64,000 nt of DNA from Macrococcus epidermidis (lineage in GTDB: Bacteria; Bacillota; Bacilli; Staphylococcales; Staphylococcaceae): positions 930,001-994,000 of the forward strand of contig NZ_PZJH01000001.1 in NCBI RefSeq assembly GCF_003259695.1. The letters run 5' to 3'. Under the pieces are notes generated by a model. It saw nothing but the letters and a program-made list of their open reading frames with translations. It searched no databases and was not told the origin of the DNA. Each line of letters opens with the position of its first letter. Position 1 is the stretch's first letter. Shown one piece after another: positions 37,285 to 44,479 of this stretch. The translations under genes were made by a program, and so were the position numbers.

Positions 37285-38571
37285 ATGATAAACATCACCG
37301 GAAAATATACACATGCGGTTATCATGACAGATAACATTGAAGATGCTGCCAGGAATAGAGTTCAGAATATGACGAACCTTGATTTTCTATCTGGTACTAA
37401 TATTGTGATGATGCCTGATGTACATGAGGGAAAAGGTTGTGCGATTGGTACATCTATTCTAATGAACAAATCTAATGCCAAGATTCCACCTGCATTTATC
37501 GGTGTGGATATTGGTTGTGGGATGATGAGTTATCCATTAGGTAAACTTGATAATATTAACTTTCCTGAACTTGATCTGTATATAACTGATAATATTTCAA
37601 CATATCCAAGAACCGATGAACTTAAGCATCCTGTATTTAATAATATACCTCAAGAAATTACAGATATTATTTTAGATAATTTAAAAGAAATTCAAACATC
37701 TTTACTATTTCAAAATGTAAATATGATTCAATTAATCAATTCAGTCGGAACTTTAGGCGGCGGTAATCATTTTGTTGAGATTGGAAAGAACAAATCTGAT
37801 GAATATTACCTTACGATTCATTCTGGTAGCCGCTTCTTAGGGGCTAAAATAGAAAAACACTATCAGGATTTAGCTAGAGAGAGTCATAAAAATATTGATG
37901 TTACTCCTATTATCAATGTTCTAAAGGAACAAGATAAACATCATGCTATTCAATCGATGATAAAATTTGTAAAACAACTGAATCAGGAAAATCATTATGA
38001 TGAAGAAGTTAGCTATCTTAAAGGTGAAAGTTTATTGCATTACATTAATGATATGACAGCTGCTTGCCGCTTCGCAGAAACGAGTCGTTTAATGATGACA
38101 GCCGTTATCCTCAATTACTTTGGAATACAGATGGACAATGCAAAAATCATAAATTCACCTCATAATTTTATAGAGGTAAAAGATAAAGACTATTTAATTC
38201 GTAAAGGTGCATGTGATGCGAGTCTTGATAGAGATGTTGTTATTCCAATCAATATGCGTGATGGCATCATCATCGGAAAAGGTAAAGGCAATCCAGAATG
38301 GAATTATTCTGCGCCACACGGTGCAGGACGCGTATTATCTCGTTCAAAAGCTAAACAGACGCTCAACTTAGAAACATTTGAAAAGCAAATGGAAGGGATA
38401 TATAGCAGTACGGTTGTGGAGGATACTTTAGATGAAGCACCTGATGCATATAAACCGATTAATGAGATAATTAAACATATTCATGACTCAGTTGAAATTA
38501 TTGACATCATTAAACCAGTATATAATCATAAAGGTATTGAAACACCTAAATGGTGGCAGAAGAAGAAGTAA
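37285..38571 (+). CDS. rtcB: RNA ligase RtcB
   Basis: GTP-dependent ligase that joins RNA 3'-phosphate or 2',3'-cyclic phosphate to a 5'-OH end. Conserved elements: DVHEGKGCAIGT, GVDIGCGM with the Mn-binding Cys, LGGGNHFVEI, HSGSR, and HGAGR with the guanylylated His. The 428 residues are near the usual length. The ATG at 37285 follows GGAG. No RtcA cyclase, RtcR regulator or archease gene is nearby, so it acts alone here, perhaps in RNA damage or tRNA repair. Confidence 0.92.
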   Translation: MINITGKYTHAVIMTDNIEDAARNRVQNMTNLDFLSGTNIVMMPDVHEGKGCAIGTSILMNKSNAKIPPAFIGVDIGCGMMSYPLGKLDNINFPELDLYITDNISTYPRTDELKHPVFNNIPQEITDIILDNLKEIQTSLLFQNVNMIQLINSVGTLGGGNHFVEIGKNKSDEYYLTIHSGSRFLGAKIEKHYQDLARESHKNIDVTPIINVLKEQDKHHAIQSMIKFVKQLNQENHYDEEVSYLKGESLLHYINDMTAACRFAETSRLMMTAVILNYFGIQMDNAKIINSPHNFIEVKDKDYLIRKGACDASLDRDVVIPINMRDGIIIGKGKGNPEWNYSAPHGAGRVLSRSKAKQTLNLETFEKQMEGIYSSTVVEDTLDEAPDAYKPINEIIKHIHDSVEIIDIIKPVYNHKGIETPKWWQKKK

Positions 38572-38834
38572 ATACTTATTTAGGAGATGTTATTATCAAA
38601 TATTTAAGCTATAACAATCCAAATTTAGATAAAATGAATTTAGTATCCCCTGTTCTTTCACTCATTATCTCACTTGCATTCGTCTTAGTTAATATTCGTA
38701 CACTAAGCATACGCGATGAATTATGGGTCAAAATTGTAGTTACTATTTCGCTAATAATCTTTGTAGCTTTTACAATTGTCAATATAATAACGATCTATCT
38801 CATTATTAAAAGAAAAAGTATTAATAAAAAATAA
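38550..38834 (+). CDS. small two-helix membrane protein downstream of rtcB
   Basis: Up to 94 residues with two transmembrane helices (about 33-51 and 61-84) and a basic C-terminus. The first ATG overlaps the rtcB end by 22 nt and has no ribosome-binding site, so the true start may be a later codon near GGAG at 38583. Function unknown; probably co-transcribed with rtcB. Confidence 0.5.
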   Translation: MVAEEEVNTYLGDVIIKYLSYNNPNLDKMNLVSPVLSLIISLAFVLVNIRTLSIRDELWVKIVVTISLIIFVAFTIVNIITIYLIIKRKSINKK

Positions 38835-38870
38835 AGTAAGTGTCAATCAATCGACACTTACTTTATTTTT
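38827..38870. terminator. bidirectional terminator between the rtcB operon and the fusB-like gene
   Basis: A 17-bp stem (AAATAAAGTAAGTGTC with GACACTTACTTTATTT) around an 8-nt loop, with A/T runs on both sides. It overlaps the stop codons of the convergent genes. Confidence 0.85.
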
Positions 38871-39487
38871 TGTATGAAATGATATAATTTTTCGATGTCA
38901 TCTAAATGTTGATTACACACATTGCTATCATGACAAATATAGTCACCCTTTTTAGTATATGTTCCGTCACTATTCGCTTTTGTCTTATTTAAGAATAATG
39001 AAACATCAGATTCATGGTGACAAATCGAACAAAATCCCTTCACTTTAGTTGGAGCTAATTCCCCGTATATACTTTGAAAAGCACCTTTACTATCTTTATA
39101 GACAATATACTTTCGATTTGCAGAATGGTCATTCCATCCGAGATAGCTCATCATCTGAAGATCATATTGATCATTTGGTGGTGTCTTTAATTTCTTTACC
39201 TTTTTGAATAACTTCTCTACTTGTTTAGCGGAAGGCATTTCAAAAGGTTCAACAAACTGTTTCATTTCTGAAAGAATCATAGTAGCTTTCGTCTTGGAAA
39301 GCCGAATATCATCAAGTTGAGTAATATACTCACTTGCATCTATACCATTCACAATGTAAATCGCTCTAATTTCGTCTAATATAATATTTTTTTGTGCTTT
39401 ATTCGTCGTTGGATCATTTGTTTTATAAATCTTAAGTAACTGATTCACATTATTCATAACTTGCGCAAATTCATATGCTTTTATCAT
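38858..39487 (-). CDS. FusB-family elongation factor G-binding protein (fusidic acid resistance type)
   Basis: Close in plan to staphylococcal FusB/FusC/FusD: two domains, the C-terminal one with a four-Cys zinc site (Cys153, Cys156, Cys185, Cys191). Family-specific blocks include PFEMPSAKQVEKLFKKVKKL, GWNDHSANRKYI, VKGFCSIC and SDGTYTKKGDYIC. These proteins bind EF-G and release it from ribosomes stalled by fusidic acid. It has 209 residues, similar to FusB. It has its own extended -10 promoter and GAGG site, and no leader peptide is apparent. Resistance itself is inferred. Confidence 0.88.
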   Translation of the reverse strand: MIKAYEFAQVMNNVNQLLKIYKTNDPTTNKAQKNIILDEIRAIYIVNGIDASEYITQLDDIRLSKTKATMILSEMKQFVEPFEMPSAKQVEKLFKKVKKLKTPPNDQYDLQMMSYLGWNDHSANRKYIVYKDSKGAFQSIYGELAPTKVKGFCSICHHESDVSLFLNKTKANSDGTYTKKGDYICHDSNVCNQHLDDIEKLYHFIQKIK

Positions 39488-39515
39488 TATATCTATACCT
39501 CACTTTAATGATTTG

Positions 39516-39524
39516 AGTATAGCA
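39516..39524 (-). promoter_or_regulatory. extended -10 promoter of the fusB-like gene
   Basis: TGCTATACT on the minus strand fits TGnTATAAT with one change, about 29 nt before the ATG. The 41-bp repeat array begins about 45 bp upstream of it. Confidence 0.5.
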
Positions 39525-39567
39525 TAAATATAAAAATGATAGTAAAAATTAAAGTTGATGTGAGCAT

Positions 39568-39799
39568 CTCCAATTTCGATAAGAAATGTTAGTTCGAAAT
39601 TGGGGTTTCACCAATTTCAGATTGAATCTGTCTGCCGAATTTGGGATTCTACCAATTTAATAACGAAATTGTGAGACGAATTTGGGATTTTACCAATTTC
39701 AGATTGGATTTTCCTGCCGAAATTGGGGTTTCACCAATTTCAAATTAAATTTGTCTGTCGAAATTGGGGGTTCTACCAATTTCAATCTCCTACTTCACA
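39568..39799. repeat. 41-bp tandem repeat array, five units plus a partial unit
   Basis: Units start at 39595, 39636, 39677, 39718 and 39759, exactly 41 bp apart; 39568-39594 looks like the end of a sixth, diverged unit. Each unit begins CGAAATTGGGGTTTCACCAA (or close to it) and continues with a less conserved AT-rich half. GAAATTGG and CCAATTTC inside each unit form an 8-bp stem with a 7-8-nt loop, perfect in units 1, 4 and 5 and with one mismatch in units 2 and 3. The array lies between the membrane-protein gene (39790) and the fusB-like gene and has no long open frame. The last unit overlaps the stop of the upstream gene. Confidence 0.9.
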
Positions 39800-40092
39800 T
39801 AAAAAGCAATTCCGAAAATAATAATCGAAATAATAATTCTAACTATAATATGAGATAAATGAAAATCTTTTATCATTAAGCCATGTATTATCGCTAAACC
39901 GCAAAATAATACCAATGATGTCGCTAATAGAATAAGATTTAAAGTCGGATAAACTGAAAATATCATTAAAATTGAATTTAACGCGAACAAAAGATACATG
40001 AAACTAAATCCACTATTTAACAGAGCTCCTACCGAAGCAATAATTGTCAGTAATGCATATATCAGTACTAAAATGATTAACATTATCATCAT
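39790..40092 (-). CDS. four-helix membrane protein, 100 aa
   Basis: Unrecognised, almost wholly hydrophobic protein with four transmembrane helices. Its start overlaps the merR stop by 4 nt (ATGA), with GGAG 5 nt away, so it is the partner gene in a MerR-controlled operon. It could be the effector the regulator controls, but no transporter signature is visible. Confidence 0.65.
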   Translation of the reverse strand: MMIMLIILVLIYALLTIIASVGALLNSGFSFMYLLFALNSILMIFSVYPTLNLILLATSLVLFCGLAIIHGLMIKDFHLSHIIVRIIISIIIFGIAFYVK

Positions 40093-40463
40093 TTAATCTC
40101 CTTCAATTTATTATTCATATTGTTTAATAGCTTTGCAGCAATTTCTAATTCATTTTTAATTCGGTCTATCTCTTCAATTTTTCTATTAATGAGATCTTTT
40201 AACAAAGATAAATCATCTTGTGGCATATTGTAAATCTCATCCATCGAATTAAATTTATTATCATATTCAATAAAAATTTTAATCTCCATAAGGCTAAATC
40301 TTGCTGTTTTTAAAATTTGAATACTTTTTAAACGTAATATATCTTTTTCTGAATAAATTCTAACTTTATTAATTATTGCTGGAGATATTAATCCCATCTT
40401 TTCATAATAACGAATTGTATCTTTGCTTAAGTCTACGGTTTTACTTAATTCTCCTATCTTCAT
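40089..40463 (-). CDS. MerR-family transcriptional regulator
   Basis: Regulator of 124 residues: N-terminal winged helix (MKIGELSKTVDLSKDTIRYY; EKMGLISP) and a C-terminal coiled coil for dimerisation (about 80-120). There is no Cys-rich metal loop, so metal sensing is unlikely; the C-terminal part is too short for a GyrI-like drug domain. The ATG at 40463 follows AAGGAGGCG. Its promoter has the 19-bp spacer typical of MerR targets with a palindrome inside, so it controls itself and the downstream membrane protein. Confidence 0.85.
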   Translation of the reverse strand: MKIGELSKTVDLSKDTIRYYEKMGLISPAIINKVRIYSEKDILRLKSIQILKTARFSLMEIKIFIEYDNKFNSMDEIYNMPQDDLSLLKDLINRKIEEIDRIKNELEIAAKLLNNMNNKLKEIK

Positions 40464-40483
40464 ATATTCGCCTCCTTTTCTAA

Positions 40484-40514
40484 ACAATAATTGATGGAGT
40501 TAACTCCATGTCAA
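40484..40514 (-). promoter_or_regulatory. MerR-type promoter with 19-bp spacer and operator palindrome
   Basis: On the minus strand consensus TTGACA (40514-40509) and TATTGT (40489-40484) are 19 nt apart. The perfect 16-bp palindrome ATGGAGTTAACTCCAT (40494-40509) fills the spacer. This is the layout on which MerR regulators untwist DNA to activate transcription. Confidence 0.8.
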
Positions 40515-40599
40515 TCAACTTTAAAAATATATTGTAATTTTCACAATTATCTTATATATTATATCTAATAATAAAAAATAGCATTGATGAGAAGATTTA

Positions 40600-40828
40600 A
40601 TTCATAAAATAGAGAGCTTCGGTAGCTGAAAAGAAGTAACGAATTAAAGGATGACTCTAAGCTTCGCAAAGAAAGTTTGTATGAGTAGATTGCGACGTGC
40701 CCAGCGTTAATGGATTAAAGTTATTAACTTTATGAGGTATATTATGTGAGTAATATACGAACTTAGGTGGTACCACGAATATTATATATCGTCCTAATCG
40801 CATTTTTGCGATTGGGACTTTTTTTATG
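40600..40828 (+). ncRNA. T-box leader of metS
   Basis: The canonical T-box AGGTGGTACCACG is at 40765-40777, followed by a terminator (GTCCTAATCGCA with TGCGATTGGGAC and T7, 40791-40828). Upstream, TAGAG (40610-40614) can pair with CTCTA (40655-40659), leaving GGATGA in the loop; ATG at 40651-40653 followed by A is the likely specifier codon, fitting the Met-tRNA synthetase downstream. Stem I would be short. Uncharged tRNA-Met should bind and prevent termination. Confidence 0.88.
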
Positions 40829-40850
40829 GAATTTAAGGGGGAGATTTAGA

Positions 40851-42488
40851 ATGACAGTATTTATTGGAGGAGCATGGCCGTATGCAAATGGTTCTTTGCA
40901 CATTGGTCATATCGCAGCACTATTACCTGGAGACATTATTGCAAGATATTACAGACAGACTGGTGAAGAAGTATTATATGTGTCTGGAAGTGATTGTAAC
41001 GGAACACCTATTGCACTACGTGCCAAACAAGAAGGAAAGACCACTCGAGATATTGCTGATACTTATCATCAGGAATTTCAACATTGCTTTACACGATTAG
41101 GGTTTACTTATGATTTATATACTAGAACAGACTCAAACGAACATCATGAAGGTGTAAAGTCATTATTCTTAAAATTATATGGTAATGATATGCTTTATCA
41201 AAAAACGATAGAGCAAGCGTATTGTGAACATGATAAGCAGTTTTTACCTGATCGATTGGTTGAAGGTGAATGTCCTAATTGTGGCGCAAAAGCACGTGGT
41301 GATCAATGTGATCAATGTTCAGCAATACTCGATCCACTAGATTTAATCAATAAGCGTTGTAAATTGTGTGGTAACGAACCGGTAATAAGAGAAACAAATC
41401 ATTTATATTACAAATTTAGTAGTCTTCAGGAACAACTTGAAAAGTATTTTAAAGAAACGAGCACGAAATATCACTGGCGTCAAAATGCATTGGCACTAAC
41501 TGAAAGATATTTAAAAGAAGGTATTCCTGATCGTTCTGTGACACGTGATTTACCTAATGGTGTGGATGTGCCAATCAAAGGATTTGAAGATAAAAAGATA
41601 TATGTCTGGATTGAAGCAGTAGCTGGATATTTAACGGCATCAGAAGCATGGGGAAAAATAAATAATCAGGATTACCAACAATTTTGGATGAAAGGAACAA
41701 AATCTTATTATATTCATGGGAAAGACAATATTCCGTTTCACACTGTAATTTGGCCATCAATTCTAATGGGCGCAAATATTGATGGATTACCACAATCAAT
41801 CGTATCAAGTGAATATATGACTTTGGAAAAACGAAAAATATCAACCAGCCAAAATTGGGCAGTCTGGATACCGGATTTAATAGAACGATATCACCCTGAT
41901 ACGATTCGCTATTTCTTTACAATCAATGCACCAGAATCTCGAGATGCAGATTTTTCTTTTAGAGAATTTATATATAGTCATAACAGTGAACTTCTTGGTG
42001 CATTTGGTAATCTCGTTAATAGAACATTTAAATTCATTGAAAAATCATATGATTTAGAAGTCCCTCAAACTGAAATTGATAAAGGTATTAAAAATGAATC
42101 ACATTCACTTTATCAAAAAGTTGGGCATTTAATAGAAGCAACTAAAATTAAAGAAGCGTTAGAATTAATATTTGAATTTATAAGAACATGTAATAAATAC
42201 TTTGACGAACAACAGCCATGGATTACATTTAAAAAAGTAAAAGAAAAATGTGATGAAACTTTAGCTACATGTGTATTTATTATTCAAAATTTAAGTCAAT
42301 TATTGAATCCCTTCCTCCCATTTAGTGCAGAAAAACTAAAAGATATGCTGGGAATAGAAACATTAGAATGGTATGTAATCGAGGATTTACCAAAAAGACT
42401 TGCATCTGTTTCACCATTATATGAACGAATAGATGTTAAGCAAATCGATGAAGAAATAGAAAGATTAAATAACAAAAATATGAACTAA
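40851..42488 (+). CDS. metS: methionyl-tRNA synthetase, form without C-terminal tRNA-binding extension
   Basis: Charges tRNA-Met. Class I motif HIGH (residues 17-20), a connective-peptide zinc region with two knuckles ([13 protein letters not shown], then CKLCG after an insert), KMSKS-like KRKIST, and the anticodon-binding helical domain (about 390-530). At 545 residues it lacks the EMAP-like dimerisation domain of the main staphylococcal and Bacillus MetRS. The two-knuckle type and missing domain suggest a second, divergent MetRS of the kind that resists MetRS inhibitors. The ATG at 40851 follows AAGGGGGAG; frames starting inside the T-box leader are rejected. Confidence 0.88.
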   Translation: MTVFIGGAWPYANGSLHIGHIAALLPGDIIARYYRQTGEEVLYVSGSDCNGTPIALRAKQEGKTTRDIADTYHQEFQHCFTRLGFTYDLYTRTDSNEHHEGVKSLFLKLYGNDMLYQKTIEQAYCEHDKQFLPDRLVEGECPNCGAKARGDQCDQCSAILDPLDLINKRCKLCGNEPVIRETNHLYYKFSSLQEQLEKYFKETSTKYHWRQNALALTERYLKEGIPDRSVTRDLPNGVDVPIKGFEDKKIYVWIEAVAGYLTASEAWGKINNQDYQQFWMKGTKSYYIHGKDNIPFHTVIWPSILMGANIDGLPQSIVSSEYMTLEKRKISTSQNWAVWIPDLIERYHPDTIRYFFTINAPESRDADFSFREFIYSHNSELLGAFGNLVNRTFKFIEKSYDLEVPQTEIDKGIKNESHSLYQKVGHLIEATKIKEALELIFEFIRTCNKYFDEQQPWITFKKVKEKCDETLATCVFIIQNLSQLLNPFLPFSAEKLKDMLGIETLEWYVIEDLPKRLASVSPLYERIDVKQIDEEIERLNNKNMN

Positions 42489-42556
42489 TGTTTGCGAAAA
42501 TTACCAAAACTATAATTTGACAGAGTATAGTGGTAATTATGATACTAATTTTTAAG

Positions 42557-42612
42557 AATAGTCACCGTATAAATGAATCTCAAGTGGAGTGTTCTCAGCA
42601 CCCCACTTTTTT
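42557..42612 (+). repeat. decayed copy of the 3' module of a type I toxin-antitoxin locus, with hairpin
   Basis: The segment TAGTCACCGT...GAATCT.CAAG.GGAGTGTT followed by a hairpin (AGTGG and GTG with CAC and CCACT) and T6 corresponds position by position to 44354-44405. The toxin part is not recognisable here. The hairpin now can terminate metS; mazF ends at its 3' edge. Confidence 0.7.
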
Positions 42613-42946
42613 ATTGATTTGTCGGTAATATACAAGCTGAAACAATCGTACAAATTTTGTTCAAGAATTCATCGCTTACCTTCTCAATTGTTTTATATTC
42701 TCTAGCATTTAAATCAATTGTCTTTGGATGTTGACATAATATTTTACCTTTAGTTACTAAGTTGTCTTCTAGATTAATATGCAAAGGAAAAGAATTTGAC
42801 GTTGAAGAAATAGGACATAAAATTACTAAATTTGTGAATTCATTAAAATCTTTATTACTTATTACTAATGCAGGACGGTATCCAGCTTGTTCCTTACCTT
42901 TTGTAGGATTAAGATCTAGCTTGATGATATTACCCTGCTCTACCAT
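42611..42946 (-). CDS. mazF: MazF/PemK-family mRNA interferase toxin
   Basis: Ribosome-independent endoribonuclease toxin of 111 residues. The family N-terminal block is complete: VEQGNIIKLDLNPTKG then GYRPALVIS, with the conserved Arg. A Thr/Ser segment CPISSTSNSFP follows where the catalytic Thr is expected. Its start overlaps the mazE stop by 7 nt. This is an E. coli ChpA-like pair separate from the sigB-linked staphylococcal mazEF. Confidence 0.88.
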   Translation of the reverse strand: MVEQGNIIKLDLNPTKGKEQAGYRPALVISNKDFNEFTNLVILCPISSTSNSFPLHINLEDNLVTKGKILCQHPKTIDLNAREYKTIEKVSDEFLNKICTIVSACILPTNQ

Positions 42947-43182
42947 ACTTCATTACCTCTAGGTTTACCCCAATCAAATTCGCTTGGCTTATTTTCTGTT
43001 TCATAGCTTTCAAATAATTCTCTTATTAATGAGACATTTTGCTGCTGCTTTGTTAAAATAATTTTTTCATCTTGCATTGTTAAATCAAATTTTTGATTTT
43101 TATCAAGATTCATTTCATTTACTATTGATTTTGGTATTCTTATGCCTTGACTGTTACCCCATCGTTGTAGAGATACCTGCAT
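42940..43182 (-). CDS. mazE: MazE/AbrB-type antitoxin
   Basis: Antitoxin of 80 residues with an N-terminal swapped-hairpin (AbrB/MazE) DNA-binding domain (VSLQRWGNSQGIRIPKSIV) and an acidic C-terminus (YETENKPSEFDWGKPRG) that should bind and block MazF. The ATG at 43182 has GAGGTG upstream. An inverted repeat lies in the promoter region. Confidence 0.88.
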   Translation of the reverse strand: MQVSLQRWGNSQGIRIPKSIVNEMNLDKNQKFDLTMQDEKIILTKQQQNVSLIRELFESYETENKPSEFDWGKPRGNEVW

Positions 43183-43200
43183 TTTATTCACCTCTTATAA

Positions 43201-43221
43201 AGTATATACATAGTATATACT
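43201..43221 (-). promoter_or_regulatory. operator of mazEF
   Basis: AGTATATAC-ATA-GTATATACT is a perfect 9-3-9 inverted repeat, 19 nt before the mazE start, and includes TATACT as a possible -10. MazE-type antitoxins repress their own operons at such sites; binding here is inferred. Confidence 0.6.
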
Positions 43222-43261
43222 GAAAGATATTTTTTGTCACTTATTACACTACGAAATAATT

Positions 43262-43660
43262 CTATAAATCTTTCCAATAAAAGTATTGTCCAATATCTCC
43301 GTAACAATTATCTATGTTAAACAATAATTTATAGCCATGTTTTTCATAAAATATTGGTGCTTGAAATGAAAAAGTATTAAGATACACATGCTTTAATCCT
43401 TCACTTCTACCTTTTTCCTCTACATAGGTTAATAATTTTGTGCCTAATCCATGTTTTCTATATGATTCATCAACAAATAAAAATTCAATCTCAATTGTAG
43501 AAAAAGTTGATTCCCCCACAATACCAGCAATAACTTTACCGTTATCTTCGATATTAAAATTAAATGGCTTTCTATCTCCCCAATTGGGTTCATTATATTC
43601 TTTTATCTTCTGATGAATATATTCATTTGTAGCTTGTGAACTTTCATTTATTTCAAACAT
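43262..43660 (-). CDS. GNAT family N-acetyltransferase
   Basis: Acetyltransferase of 132 residues: motif A IEIEFLFVDESYRKHGLGTK with the RKHGLG loop, motif B FYEKHGYKL, ending in YFYWKDL. Its start overlaps the stop of the upstream hypothetical gene by one base, so the two form a unit. Substrate unknown. Similar small GNAT proteins exist as aminoglycoside or peptide acetyltransferases, but nothing here decides. Confidence 0.8.
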   Translation of the reverse strand: MFEINESSQATNEYIHQKIKEYNEPNWGDRKPFNFNIEDNGKVIAGIVGESTFSTIEIEFLFVDESYRKHGLGTKLLTYVEEKGRSEGLKHVYLNTFSFQAPIFYEKHGYKLLFNIDNCYGDIGQYFYWKDL

Positions 43661-44127
43661 TAATCTACCTCAATTATTTTTTTGATTATTTTTTCTATCG
43701 ACTTTAATTCATATATTGAAATGTCTTTTTGAATATATAGCTCAATTACTTGTTTCATATCATCTCTAAGTTTTATCAACTTTTTAACCATTTCAGTTTT
43801 ATTATCAATCAATGCGATTTCTGATTCAATCCCAGGAGAAGTTATTTTATAGCATTCACCTATTGGAGAAATTGAAATTAATGGATTGAACTCATCTTCA
43901 ACTTCCATAGTATGATATTGAAATTCATCATTACTTCTTCCATTCAACCAATCATTCAATTGTAACCAGAATTCTATAATGGCAATATCTTCATCAAAAT
44001 AAATAGTATTATTGTATTTGATTTTCAAATTTGCATCCAATGCCATAAAGTTTCCAGGTTTCGCACGTTCTTCAACTGAAAGTTGGTCCATAGGACTTTC
44101 TACTAAATGAAAATCAAAGTTTAACAT
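43660..44127 (-). CDS. conserved hypothetical protein, 155 aa
   Basis: Soluble protein with no motif I can name. The N-terminal two thirds look like beta-strand (FHLVESPMDQLSVEERAKPG; YFDEDIAIIEFWLQLNDWL) and the last third is helical (MVKKLIKLRDDMKQVIELYI). This pattern resembles small immunity-type or DUF proteins of accessory regions. GAGGGT precedes the ATG. Coupled to the GNAT gene by a 1-nt overlap. Confidence 0.6.
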   Translation of the reverse strand: MLNFDFHLVESPMDQLSVEERAKPGNFMALDANLKIKYNNTIYFDEDIAIIEFWLQLNDWLNGRSNDEFQYHTMEVEDEFNPLISISPIGECYKITSPGIESEIALIDNKTEMVKKLIKLRDDMKQVIELYIQKDISIYELKSIEKIIKKIIEVD

Positions 44128-44209
44128 TATTGTACCCTCGTTTCTTGTTAAAGAGATTATTTCTAAAAATACCTTGCCTATTTAGTTCAATAACTTTTTT
44201 AATCAGAAC

Positions 44210-44296
44210 GTATGTTATGAAGCATTGATATTTGCACTACTTTTTGCAGATATCATGCTGCGTGTCATAGAAGTCAGTAAAAACGATAAAAAATAA
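44210..44296 (+). pseudogene. candidate type I toxin (holin-like membrane peptide), start codon unclear
   Basis: The frame reads V-C-Y-E-A-L then a hydrophobic stretch IFALLFADIMLRVIEV and ends SKNDKK. YEAL, one membrane helix and a basic KxxKK tail are the hallmarks of the short holin-like toxins (TxpA/BsrG/SprG-like group) of Bacillota type I systems. Where ATG is expected, one residue before Cys, there is GTA, and no ribosome-binding site is visible. A TTG at 44225 could start a 23-residue form. It is therefore either decayed or unusual. Confidence 0.5.
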
Positions 44297-44327
44297 CCAC
44301 TCATAAGCTTTGATCGAACTGAGTGGT
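44282..44327 (-). terminator. hairpin of the putative antisense antitoxin RNA
   Basis: ACCACTCA (44296-44303) and TGAGTGGT (44320-44327) form a perfect 8-bp stem. On the minus strand it is followed by TATTTTTT, giving a terminator that would end an antisense RNA overlapping the toxin 3' end. Confidence 0.6.
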
Positions 44328-44378
44328 AGTGGTTTTTGAACTACTATAAAGGCTAGTCACCGTCTGAACGAATCTACA

Positions 44379-44405
44379 AGGGGAGTGTTGCTACACTCCT
44401 CTTTT
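44379..44405 (+). terminator. terminator of the candidate toxin transcript
   Basis: GGGGAGTGT pairs with ACACTCCTC (one G-U) around a 4-nt loop and TTTT follows. It belongs to the conserved TAGTCACCG module shared with 42557-42612. Beyond the toxin, hairpins and module, the 44128-44479 gap shows nothing else. Confidence 0.7.
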
Positions 44406-44479
44406 CATTTACATATTAATATGAACTAAATGATAAATCAAAAGATTTAAATCCTGTTGACATGTAAAAGGAAATTCTA

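Noticed and set aside
39568-39799. CRISPR array
   Set aside because: The whole 41-bp unit is repeated with drift; there are no unique spacers between constant repeats and no cas genes nearby.
39568-39799. Type III toxin-antitoxin RNA repeats (ToxIN-like)
   Set aside because: No ToxN-like gene follows on either strand; the neighbours are a FusB-like protein and a membrane protein.
40767-40850. Upstream extension of the metS frame
   Set aside because: It would start inside the T-box sequence and cross the terminator; the ATG at 40851 has a strong ribosome-binding site.
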